NCBI GenBank assembly: GCA_964433345.1
Contig: CAYSQJ010000004.1
Span: 1-64,000, forward strand
Direction of reading: 5' to 3'
DNA length: 64,000 nucleotides
Source of the DNA: Ga0077527 sp964433345
GTDB taxonomy: Bacteria > Pseudomonadota > Gammaproteobacteria > Burkholderiales > SG8-41
Below the pieces are notes generated by a model that was given only the letters and a program-made list of their open reading frames with translations, was not told where the DNA came from and did no database searches. This document shows, piece after piece, positions 44,269 to 51,536 of the stretch. The position numbers and the translations under genes are program-made. Numbering within the stretch: the first letter of the stretch is position 1; each line of letters begins with the position of its first letter.

Positions 44269-46011
44269 ATGAGCGTCCGTGCAGCCCGCAATGTCCGAAA
44301 TTCACGCAGTCCCCGCAAGGTTTCGCAGCCGCGCAAATGCAGGCTGATCGTCGAGAAGGACGTGCAGATCCCGCTGCGCGACGGCAGCGTGATCTATGCC
44401 GACGTGTTCCGCCCGGATTTTCGCGACAAGGTGCCGGTGATCCTTAACGTCGGGCCGTACCAGAAGGACAAGCTGTGGCGGCCGCCGGCGGATCTCGAGG
44501 AAAAGGCGAACCCGTACATGAACTGGGAAACGGTCAATCCCGAGTGGTGGTGCCCGCGCGGTTACGCCTGCGTGCGCGTGGACGTGCGCGGCGCCGGCAA
44601 GTCACCGGGCAAGTCGGACCCGAGTTCGTACCAGGAAGGGCTGGACACCTACGACGCCATCGAGTGGATCGCCAAGCGCGACTGGTGTTCCGGCAAGGTC
44701 GGCATGCTGGGTATTTCCTACCACGCGTCCTCGCAGTGGCGCGCCGCCAACCTGCAGCCGCCGTCGCTGAAGGCGATCATGCCCTGGGAGGGCCGCGCCG
44801 ACCAGTACCGCGACCAGGCCTACCACGGCGGCATTTTCGCGCTGGGTTTCATCGGCAACTGGTGGCTGACGCACACTGCGCACCACCTGCTGGGCAAGCC
44901 GCGCAGCTACAACCCCGACGCCTTCCACAACGACATGATGTGGCAGTTCATGCGCAACGACCTCGATTCGGAATACTGGCGCATGAACAGCGCGCAGTGG
45001 GACAGGATCAAGGTGCCGCTCTACAGCGTCGGCAACTGGGGCGGTTTCTCGATGCACCTGCGCGGCAACACCGAAGGCTTCATGAACGCGGCCTCCCGCA
45101 ACAAGAAGCTGCGCATCCATACCGGCACCCATTTCCACCCCTTCCATTCGGAAGAGGGGCGCTCGGACCAGCTGCGCTGGTTCGACTACTGGCTGAAGGA
45201 TATCGACACCGGGATCATGGACGAGCCGCCGGTGAAACTGGAGATCCGCACCGGTGGCAGCAGGAAGCCTTATGCCTACCGTTTCGAGAAGGAGTGGCCG
45301 CTGAAGCGCACCAAATGGACCAGGCTTTATCTCAAGCCCGGGCGCAGCAAACCGGGCGGTCCCGACGAGGTCGAGGGCGAACTCGCAAAAAGCGCGCCGC
45401 GCACCCGCAGCAAGCTGTCGTATTCCGCCAGCGGCGTTACTTCAGCGGGCGTTGCCGGCGGCTCCTCGCTGGCCACCACCCACGGCAACACCGGCCGCAC
45501 CGGCATTTCCTTCGTGACGCCGCCGCTCGCCGAGGACACCGAAGTCACCGGTCCGCTGGTCGCCAATCTCTGGGTGTCGAGCACGTCGGAGGACATGGAC
45601 ATTTTCGTGACCCTGCGCAACATCGATCCCGACGGCCATGACGTCTGCGAGGTCGGCCAGCATGGCCAGCCGATTCCCTGCGTGACCAAGGGCTGGCTGC
45701 GTGCTTCGCATCGCAAGCTCGACCCGAAGAAGTCGCTGCCGTACCGGCCCTACCACGCCCATGACGAGCGGTTGTGGCTGAAAAAGGGCGAGGTCGTCGA
45801 ATGCCGGATCGAAATCTGGCCGACCAGCATGGTGTTCAGGAAGGGCCACCGCATCCGCGTCGACATCCAGCCGCGCGACGGCCAGGGCAGTGCGCCGTAC
45901 ACCCACTACCACGCCGATTACAACGCCGGCGCGATGAATACCATCCACGCCGGCGGCAGCACGCCGTCGTACCTGATGCTGCCGGTCATCCCGGCAAAAC
46001 GGGGGCGGTAA
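44269..46011 (+). CDS. CocE/NonD-family hydrolase (X-Pro dipeptidyl-peptidase-like)
   Basis: This 580-residue protein has the alpha/beta hydrolase domain and C-terminal jelly-roll of CocE/NonD esterases and X-Pro peptidases. The nucleophile is S150 in GMLGISYHASSQW, where the last glycine of the usual GxSYxG is alanine. The histidine is in GTHFHPFHSEEG near residue 285. Residues DVRGAGKS and PWEGRADQYRD are family-typical. An AGGAGG site precedes the ATG at 44269. No signal peptide is seen, although the N-terminus is basic (VRAARNVRNSRSPRK). The divergent LysR gene may regulate it. Confidence 0.88.
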   Translation: MSVRAARNVRNSRSPRKVSQPRKCRLIVEKDVQIPLRDGSVIYADVFRPDFRDKVPVILNVGPYQKDKLWRPPADLEEKANPYMNWETVNPEWWCPRGYACVRVDVRGAGKSPGKSDPSSYQEGLDTYDAIEWIAKRDWCSGKVGMLGISYHASSQWRAANLQPPSLKAIMPWEGRADQYRDQAYHGGIFALGFIGNWWLTHTAHHLLGKPRSYNPDAFHNDMMWQFMRNDLDSEYWRMNSAQWDRIKVPLYSVGNWGGFSMHLRGNTEGFMNAASRNKKLRIHTGTHFHPFHSEEGRSDQLRWFDYWLKDIDTGIMDEPPVKLEIRTGGSRKPYAYRFEKEWPLKRTKWTRLYLKPGRSKPGGPDEVEGELAKSAPRTRSKLSYSASGVTSAGVAGGSSLATTHGNTGRTGISFVTPPLAEDTEVTGPLVANLWVSSTSEDMDIFVTLRNIDPDGHDVCEVGQHGQPIPCVTKGWLRASHRKLDPKKSLPYRPYHAHDERLWLKKGEVVECRIEIWPTSMVFRKGHRIRVDIQPRDGQGSAPYTHYHADYNAGAMNTIHAGGSTPSYLMLPVIPAKRGR

Positions 46012-46035
46012 AGGAAGGGCGGGGGGAGGCGGGGG

Positions 46036-46074
46036 TTGCGCCGCCTGTAAAGTGTATCTACAATGTAGACACTT
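46036..46074 (+). promoter_or_regulatory. mazEF promoter with palindromic operator
   Basis: TTGCGC at 46036-46041 and TACAAT at 46059-46064 are separated by 17 bases. The -10 box lies inside a palindrome whose core CTACAATGTAG (46058-46068) is perfect around one central base, flanked by AGTGT and ACACT. Autoregulation by the antitoxin is usual for this family. Confidence 0.6.
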
Positions 46075-46102
46075 GATAATCAGGAATCACAGGAGCCGGG
46101 AA

Positions 46103-46345
46103 ATGGAATCCGTAATCCGCAAATGGGGCAACAGTCCGGCACTTCGCCTGCCGTCATCGGTATTGAAGGAGGCGGGATATAGGCTCGAGCAGAAGGTGGA
46201 AGTGGTGGTCAAGCGAGGCCAGATCGTGATTCAGCCATCGCGTAAGCTTGATTACGATCTTAAAGAGCTGCTCGCCGGGATTACCCTCCAGAATCTTCAT
46301 GGTGAGTTCGACTTCGGAGCTCCGGCAGGAAAAGAGATGCTTTGA
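46103..46345 (+). CDS. mazE: MazE-like antitoxin (AbrB/SpoVT fold)
   Basis: This 80-residue protein starts MESVIRKWGNSPALRLPSSV, the SpoVT/AbrB DNA-binding fold of MazE and related antitoxins, with a C-terminal toxin-binding tail. AGGAG precedes the ATG at 46103. It overlaps the toxin gene by one base (TGATG). It is expected to neutralise the toxin and to repress its own promoter through the palindrome upstream. Confidence 0.9.
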   Translation: MESVIRKWGNSPALRLPSSVLKEAGYRLEQKVEVVVKRGQIVIQPSRKLDYDLKELLAGITLQNLHGEFDFGAPAGKEML

Positions 46346-46686
46346 TGGCAACAGGGCGTTACGTGCCTGATGACGGCGATGTCGTCTGGCTGCAGTTTGA
46401 TCCGCAGGCTGGACATGAACAGGCTGGGCATCGGCCTGCCTTGGTATTGAGCCCGGCGGCTTACAATGGAAAAACGGGATTGATGATCTGCTGTCCCATT
46501 ACTACGCAGATCAAGGGCTATCCTTTCGAGGTCCTGACGCAGATTGATGGCACAGACTGCGCGGTGTTGTCGGACCAGGTCAAGTCGCTGGACTGGAAAA
46601 TCAGGAAAGCCCGAAAAAAGGCTGTCGTGCCGGGCGATGTTACGCGGCATGTCCGCGCAAAACTGAAAGCGTTGCTGATGATTTGA
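46345..46686 (+). CDS. mazF: MazF/PemK-like endoribonuclease toxin
   Basis: This 113-residue protein has the CcdB/PemK fold. VPDDGDVVWLQFDPQAGHEQAGHRPALVLSP, quoted here only as GDVVWLQFDPQ and GHRPALVLSP, gives the N-terminal strands, and CCPITTQIKGYPFEV and VLSDQVKSLDW give the catalytic loop region with the conserved threonine. It probably cleaves mRNA at a specific triplet or longer site. Coupled translation with the antitoxin gene ensures both are made together. The system seems complete. Confidence 0.92.
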   Translation: MATGRYVPDDGDVVWLQFDPQAGHEQAGHRPALVLSPAAYNGKTGLMICCPITTQIKGYPFEVLTQIDGTDCAVLSDQVKSLDWKIRKARKKAVVPGDVTRHVRAKLKALLMI

Positions 46687-46708
46687 CGGAGTGCCTGGGT
46701 CGTTCCTG

Positions 46709-47308
46709 CTAAGGACGAAACCACCACGCCGCCCATTGCAGCACGCGTTCCGCGATCAGCCCATAACCGCTGCCGTCGGGATGCGTGCCGTCGCCGGCGG
46801 TCACTGCGCGTGTCCATGCCGGATCGTTGGCGAGGGATTCTGCCAGCGGCAGGTAGGGCACGCCGATTTCTGCGGCGAGCAGGGCATAGGTTGCGCACAG
46901 CGCGATGATGCGCGTGTCCTGCGCCGCATCGCCGACCGGCAGCGGACCGATGACCAGTGTCGGGCAGCGGCTGCGTGCTTCGCTGATGATGCTGCGGAAG
47001 TTTTCGACACTCGCCGGCATCGGCACGCGCAGCACTTCGCCGTCGGCAGTCATGTCGTTGGCGCCGAAGGAAAACACCAGGTAGGGCGAGCATTCGGCGC
47101 GCAGCCGCGCATCGCATTCGGCCTGCCAGCGCGCCGCGATGTCGGCGCTGGTATCGCGGCGTACGCCCAGCTTGTAGGCAGTGATGTCGTAACCGGCGGC
47201 GACGGAGGCCGCAGCAACGCGCCGGACCCAGCCGCCGCCCGCGGTGTCACCGGTGCCCTGCACGAAGGAATCGCCGACGAAACAGATGCGGTGGTCGCCC
47301 CGGCGCAT
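46709..47308 (-). CDS. SGNH/GDSL-family hydrolase
   Basis: This 199-residue protein has the four SGNH blocks. GDS in CFVGDSFVQG holds the nucleophile S14. Gly and Asn lie in LGVRRDTS and FSFGANDMT, and the Asp-His pair lies in GDGTHPDGSGY. No signal peptide is present, so it should act in the cytoplasm on esters or thioesters. It begins seven bases after the Nudix gene on the same strand and is the last of a three-gene operon. Confidence 0.88.
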   Translation of the reverse strand: MRRGDHRICFVGDSFVQGTGDTAGGGWVRRVAAASVAAGYDITAYKLGVRRDTSADIAARWQAECDARLRAECSPYLVFSFGANDMTADGEVLRVPMPASVENFRSIISEARSRCPTLVIGPLPVGDAAQDTRIIALCATYALLAAEIGVPYLPLAESLANDPAWTRAVTAGDGTHPDGSGYGLIAERVLQWAAWWFRP

Positions 47309-47315
47309 GGCGCGC

Positions 47316-47744
47316 TCAGCGCGGATCCAGCGTGTCGCGCACCCACTCGAGCACGGCGGTCAGCCGCGGCGGCAGCACGTCCTCCGCTTCGTCGAAACTT
47401 ACCCAGCGCCATTCGTCATGCGCGGGGCGGCCGAGTTCGTGCGCGATCGGCAGCGTGACGGCCTCGGTTTTGGTGATGGCGAGATAGTAGCGAGCGACCT
47501 CGCCGGTGCCGTAGGCAATGGTTTCCTTGTGCGATTCCGCGGCATCGAACTGGAGATCGGAGATGCCGGTCTCCTCGGTGGCTTCGCGGCGCGCGGTGTC
47601 CAGCGCGTCCTCGCCTTCCTCGATCAGGCCCTTGGGGAAATCCCAGTTGCGCGCGGCGCGCAGCACCAGCAGCCGCCAGTCGCCGCCGCGGCGCCTCGCG
47701 ATGACGACACCCGCGGAACGGACGACCGTGACGGGGGCGGTCAC
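47316..47744 (-). CDS. Nudix hydrolase
   Basis: This 142-residue protein hydrolyses a nucleoside diphosphate linked to another moiety. The 23-residue Nudix box runs from G39 to I61 (GLIEEGEDALDTARREATEE then TGI) and fits the consensus exactly. Its stop region is followed by the SGNH gene, and its ATG overlaps the stop of the upstream Gly-rich gene by four bases. Similarity to bis(5'-nucleosyl)-tetraphosphatase-type proteins is suggested by size and NWDFPKGL, but the substrate is open. Confidence 0.92.
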   Translation of the reverse strand: MTAPVTVVRSAGVVIARRRGGDWRLLVLRAARNWDFPKGLIEEGEDALDTARREATEETGISDLQFDAAESHKETIAYGTGEVARYYLAITKTEAVTLPIAHELGRPAHDEWRWVSFDEAEDVLPPRLTAVLEWVRDTLDPR

Positions 47745-48157
47745 GGGATCTGGATCTTGCCGGGGCCGCCTGCGCCGCCGAGTCCGCCGGGCCCACCGAG
47801 CCCGCCCATGCCGCCGGTGCCAGGCACGACGATCGAAGACGCCTGCTGGCGGCGCAACTCCTGCAGTTCGCGGACAGTGCGCTCGACGGCCTCCTTCGCG
47901 GAATTGCCGAATTTCTCCACGGCTTCTCCGAGGGTCTTGGCTTCAATCTCGAAATTGATCGGCAGGGGGCCGGCGTTGGTCATGATCTGCGCTTCGCCGA
48001 CGTAGATCGTCGGGCGCGCGCTGTCGTCGCTGCCGTCGGTCTTGAGCGGGATCATGCGGCGGATGGTGCCGACCTTGCGATCGGTGATGATGTCCTCGCG
48101 ATACAGCGAGTCGGCGTCCATTTTGGTTTCGGGCGCCTGTTCGGGTCGTTGTGCCAT
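47741..48157 (-). CDS. Hypothetical protein with Gly-rich C-terminus
   Basis: This is a 138-residue protein I do not recognise. It has a basic segment TDRKVGTIRRMIPL, a helical region AKTLGEAVEKFGNSAKEAVE, and a tail of repeated GGxGG units ending PGKIQIP. No signal peptide is seen. It is translationally coupled to the Nudix gene (ATGA) and is the first of the operon. A scaffold or assembly role can be imagined from the flexible tail but is not supported. Confidence 0.65.
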   Translation of the reverse strand: MAQRPEQAPETKMDADSLYREDIITDRKVGTIRRMIPLKTDGSDDSARPTIYVGEAQIMTNAGPLPINFEIEAKTLGEAVEKFGNSAKEAVERTVRELQELRRQQASSIVVPGTGGMGGLGGPGGLGGAGGPGKIQIP

Positions 48158-48239
48158 GGTGGTGGGTTCCGCAATTGAAGAATGCCCAAGCGTATCAAAA
48201 ACGCCCGGGGGCGGTCACCTGCAATGCGATAATGCGGCC

Positions 48240-49745
48240 ATGTCCGGCATCACCCTCGCCACCATCAACGCCCGCCATGTCCACGCCGCGCTGGGCCTGC
48301 GCTGCCTGCGCGCGAACCTGGGCGCGCTGCGCGAGGCGAGCCGCATCCGCGAATTCGTGCTCGGCGACCGTCCGGCCGACATCGCCGAGCGCCTGCTGGC
48401 CGACGCGCCGCGCATCATCGGCTTCGGCGTCTACATCTGGAATGTCGAGGACACGACACGCGTGGTCGCCATTCTCAAGCGCGTGGCGCCGCAGATAACG
48501 ATCATAGTCGGCGGCCCCGAGGTCAGCCACGAAACCGCGGATCAGCGCATCTGCGCACTCGCCGACTACGTGGTCACCGGCTGGGGTGACGTGACTTTCC
48601 CGAAACTCTGTGCCGACATCCTCGCCGGCAAGCCGCCGGCGGAAAAAATCCATGCCGGCCTGCAGCCGCCGCTGGCCGACATCGCGCTGCCTTACGACGA
48701 GTACACGGAGCAGGACATCGCGCGCCGCTTCATCTATGTCGAAGCCTCGCGCGGCTGTCCCTTCAAATGCGAGTTCTGCCTGTCGGCGCTGGACAAGACC
48801 GCCTGGCCCTTTGAGCAGGAACGTTTCCTCGCCGCGCTGAAAACACTGTATGACCGCGGCGTGCGTCATTTCCGTTTTGTCGATCGCACCTTCAACCTGA
48901 AAATTGCCGCCAGCCTCGCCATCCTCGAGTTTTTCCTCGCGCGGCTGTCGGATGACCTGTTCGTGCATTTCGAACTGATCCCGGACCATCTGCCGGAAAA
49001 ACTGAAGGCGGCGATCCTGCATTTTCCGCCCGGCGTGCTGCATTTCGAGGTCGGCATCCAGACCTGGGATGCCGAAGTGCAGGCGCGCATCTCGCGCCGA
49101 CAGGACAACGTCGCAGCCGAAGCCAATCTGCGCTGGCTGCGCGAGGAATCACCCGCACTGCTGCATGTCGACCTGATCGCCGGCCTGCCGGGCGAGGATC
49201 TTGAGACCTTCGGCCGCGGCTTCGACCGCCTGCATGCGCTGAAGCCCCACGAAATCCAGGTCGGCATACTCAAGCGCCTGCGCGGCGCGCCTATCGACCG
49301 CCATACCGCAAGCCACGCGATGCGTTACAGCCCGGATGCGCCGTACACCGTGCTCGCCACCGATGCGCTCGATTTCGGCGAAATCCAGCGCATCGTCCGT
49401 TTTGCACGTTACTGGGATCTCGTCGGCAATTCCGGGCGTTTCCCGCGCACGCTGCCGCTGCTGCTGGGCGATGCGCCCTTCCGCCGCTTCATGGCCTTCG
49501 CCGACTGGATTTATGCCAACACTGGCAAGACCCATGAATTCGCGCTGGAAAAACTCTGCGGCTGCCTGCATGATTTCCTCTGCGCGCAGGGCATGGATGC
49601 GGCGGCAGTTGCAGCCGCGGTCGCCGCCGACTTCGAGGCCGGCGGCGCCAAGGGCAGGCTGCCGTTCATGGCGAAAGGCACACGTCCCGAGCCGCAATCT
49701 GCCGCGCGCGGCAAGCTGCGCCAGGCGCGGCATGTGCATGCCTGA
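48240..49745 (+). CDS. B12-binding-domain radical SAM protein
   Basis: This 501-residue protein has an N-terminal cobalamin-binding Rossmann domain (about residues 1-135, VGGPEVSHETADQRI and VTGWGDVTFPKL) and a radical SAM barrel. The cluster cysteines C173, C177 and C180 lie in RGCPFKCEFC. A C-terminal extension resembles DUF4080-type proteins. It may methylate or rearrange an unactivated carbon or be involved in tRNA or lipid modification. The start MSGITLATINARHVHAAL is typical. It stands alone on the plus strand and diverges from the Nudix operon. Confidence 0.88.
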   Translation: MSGITLATINARHVHAALGLRCLRANLGALREASRIREFVLGDRPADIAERLLADAPRIIGFGVYIWNVEDTTRVVAILKRVAPQITIIVGGPEVSHETADQRICALADYVVTGWGDVTFPKLCADILAGKPPAEKIHAGLQPPLADIALPYDEYTEQDIARRFIYVEASRGCPFKCEFCLSALDKTAWPFEQERFLAALKTLYDRGVRHFRFVDRTFNLKIAASLAILEFFLARLSDDLFVHFELIPDHLPEKLKAAILHFPPGVLHFEVGIQTWDAEVQARISRRQDNVAAEANLRWLREESPALLHVDLIAGLPGEDLETFGRGFDRLHALKPHEIQVGILKRLRGAPIDRHTASHAMRYSPDAPYTVLATDALDFGEIQRIVRFARYWDLVGNSGRFPRTLPLLLGDAPFRRFMAFADWIYANTGKTHEFALEKLCGCLHDFLCAQGMDAAAVAAAVAADFEAGGAKGRLPFMAKGTRPEPQSAARGKLRQARHVHA

Positions 49746-49792
49746 TCGAAGTGATGAGTGATGAATGATGAACGCGGAGCGGAAAACCTGAC

Positions 49793-50182
49793 ATGCGACG
49801 ATTTGATCCCCACGAACATGCCCGCAACGTGCTGGGCGACAGGCTGCAGCCCTGCAGCGAGCGGCCGCCGACCGGCTTTTACCGCGACGGCTGCTGCAAC
49901 ACGGGGCCGGAGGATGTCGGCGTGCATACGGTGTGCGCGGTGATGACCGCCGAGTTCCTCGAGTTCAGCAAGGCCCGCGGCAACGACCTGTCGACGCCGG
50001 TGCCGGAGTTCGGTTTTCCGGGACTGAAACCCGGCGACCGCTGGTGCCTCTGCGCGCCGCGCTGGCGCGAGGCGCTGGACGCCGGCCATGCGCCGCGGGT
50101 GGTGCTGGCGGCGACCCACGAAGCCTCGCTGGAGTTTGCTTCTCTGGAGGATTTCAAGAAACACGCGATCGACCTGTCCTGA
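49793..50182 (+). CDS. DUF2237-family protein
   Basis: This 129-residue protein matches DUF2237 along its whole length. Signature segments are NVLGDRLQPCS, TGFYRDGCC, GNDLSTPVPEFGFPGLKPGD and WCLCAPRW, with four or more conserved cysteines. The function of the family is unknown. It lies 47 bases after the radical SAM gene and 27 bases before a membrane-protein gene, so it may share a transcript. A metal or redox role is suggested by the cysteines only. Confidence 0.9.
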   Translation: MRRFDPHEHARNVLGDRLQPCSERPPTGFYRDGCCNTGPEDVGVHTVCAVMTAEFLEFSKARGNDLSTPVPEFGFPGLKPGDRWCLCAPRWREALDAGHAPRVVLAATHEASLEFASLEDFKKHAIDLS

Positions 50183-50209
50183 TCCCGGATAACGACAAGG
50201 AGGAACACG

Positions 50210-50623
50210 ATGACCGACATCGACGGCAAGACCCTGGCCCCGCTGCCCTCAAAGGACCTGATCACGCTGACCCACATCATCTACGGCCTGCACGCCTTCA
50301 GCGCGCTGACGGGGATGACCAGCGCCGCCTTCATCGTCACCGCCTTTCTCAGCGGCTGGCCCTCGATCATCGCGGTGATCATCAACTACGTGAAACGCGA
50401 TGACGTGCGCGGCACCTTCCTCGACAGCCATTTCTCCTGGCAGATCCGCACCTTCTGGTGGGCGCTGGGCTGGTTCGTCGTCGCCTGGCTGATGATCGCC
50501 ACCGTGATCGGCATGGTCGTCGGCATCCCGGTGATGCTGGTGGTCGGGATCTGGGTCCTCTACCGCATCATCCGCGGCTGGATCGCGCTGGCGAACCGCA
50601 AGGCAATGCCGCTGCCGGACTGA
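50210..50623 (+). CDS. DUF4870-like small membrane protein
   Basis: This 137-residue protein has three hydrophobic segments (about residues 18-60, 80-100 and 100-120) and the segment DVRGTFLDSHFSWQIRTFWW, in two pieces DVRGTFLDSHFSW and QIRTFWW, typical of a DUF4870-like family found in Burkholderiales. Its function is unknown. AAGGAGG precedes the ATG. It ends six bases before the Hsp15-like gene. Confidence 0.8.
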   Translation: MTDIDGKTLAPLPSKDLITLTHIIYGLHAFSALTGMTSAAFIVTAFLSGWPSIIAVIINYVKRDDVRGTFLDSHFSWQIRTFWWALGWFVVAWLMIATVIGMVVGIPVMLVVGIWVLYRIIRGWIALANRKAMPLPD

Positions 50624-50628
50624 GCGCC

Positions 50629-51003
50629 GTGTCCGTCCGCATCGACAAATGGCTGTGGGCCGCGCGTTTTTTCAAGACGCGTTCGGCCGCGCAGCAGGCG
50701 GTCGAGGGCGGCAAGGTCAGGCTGAACGGCGAGCGCATCAAGCCGTCGAAGGATGTGCGCATCGGCGACGAGATCGCGATCCACATCGGCGCCTTTGAGT
50801 GGACCGTGCGCGTCGAAGGCCTGTCCGACAAGCGCGGTTCCGCTACGGTCGCGCGCGCACTCTACAGCGAGAACGAAGCCAGCCGCCTCAAGCGCGAGGA
50901 ACAGGCCGCCCTGCGCAAATTCGCCGCCGAACCGGCGCAGGACCGCCACGGCCGCCCGACCAAGCGCGAACGCCGGCAGCTGGAACGCTGGCGCAGCGAG
51001 TAA
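50629..51003 (+). CDS. hslR: Hsp15-like S4-domain RNA-binding protein
   Basis: This 124-residue protein consists of an S4 RNA-binding domain (VRIDKWLWAARFFKTRSAA onward) and a basic tail (KREERAALRK, RPTKRERRQLERW). It matches the heat-shock protein Hsp15, which recycles free 50S subunits carrying nascent chains. It appears to start at GTG 50629 (VSVRIDKWLW). No strong ribosome site is seen, so coupling to the membrane protein gene is likely. Confidence 0.9.
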   Translation: MSVRIDKWLWAARFFKTRSAAQQAVEGGKVRLNGERIKPSKDVRIGDEIAIHIGAFEWTVRVEGLSDKRGSATVARALYSENEASRLKREEQAALRKFAAEPAQDRHGRPTKRERRQLERWRSE

Positions 51004-51032
51004 GTCATACTGGATGCAAAGGACGATACAAC

Positions 51033-51320
51033 ATGACCGACCGTAAAGACATCAACCTCGAAGAAGCCGCCAAACTGATCGATGCCCTCGAGCGCGATCT
51101 CGCCGAGGTGCGTAGCGGCCATGCCGATGTGCAGCGCCTGCGCGACGAAGTCGAAACCCTGCGCAACGTGCTCAACTCGCCGGTGAAACGCAATCACTGG
51201 GTCGGCGACAGCCTGCAGGACATCCGCGGCCTGCTCGACGAAACCGTCGACGAGGCTATCTACGAAGGCACGACCATCAGCCGCTACGCCGCGGAAATCG
51301 GGCGTATCCTCGGGTTATAA
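51033..51320 (+). CDS. Hypothetical helical protein
   Basis: This 95-residue protein begins MTDRKDINLEEAAKLIDALE after AAAGGAC and is almost wholly helical, with a heptad-like stretch (RLRDEVETLRNVLN). I do not recognise the family. Its TAA stop lies at the start of an IHF-like element. The gene follows the Hsp15-like gene by 29 bases. Confidence 0.65.
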   Translation: MTDRKDINLEEAAKLIDALERDLAEVRSGHADVQRLRDEVETLRNVLNSPVKRNHWVGDSLQDIRGLLDETVDEAIYEGTTISRYAAEIGRILGL

Positions 51321-51350
51321 AAATATCAATAAAATCAATTACTTATGATA
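51318..51350 (+). promoter_or_regulatory. IHF-site-like AT-rich element, copy 5
   Basis: The plus strand reads AATCAATTACTTA at 51333-51345, a perfect WATCAANNNNTTR match. The AT tract on its 5' side begins at the stop codon of the preceding gene. One base separates the element from the bipartite palindromic repeat at 51352. Confidence 0.6.
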
Positions 51351-51351
51351 A

Positions 51352-51438
51352 CCGTCATTCCGGCGAACACCGGAATCCAGCAAACACTGTTGGCATGATC
51401 CTGGATTCCGGATCGTGCTTTGCACGTCCGGAATGACG
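51352..51438. repeat. Bipartite palindromic intergenic repeat, copy 2
   Basis: The left end CCGTCATTCCGG (51352-51363) matches copy 1 exactly, and the right end CCGGAATGACG (51428-51438) matches all but its final base. The two inner hairpins are also kept. The copy follows IHF-like element 5 and precedes the end of the convergent phoD gene. Confidence 0.85.
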
Positions 51439-51536
51439 AAGCGGAATTTGATGAAGTGGTGCCGGGTTAAAACGCAGATGCAAACCCACCGGCCTTACTC
51501 CTGGCGCCTCACCCCTGACTCCTCACGCCTCAATCG

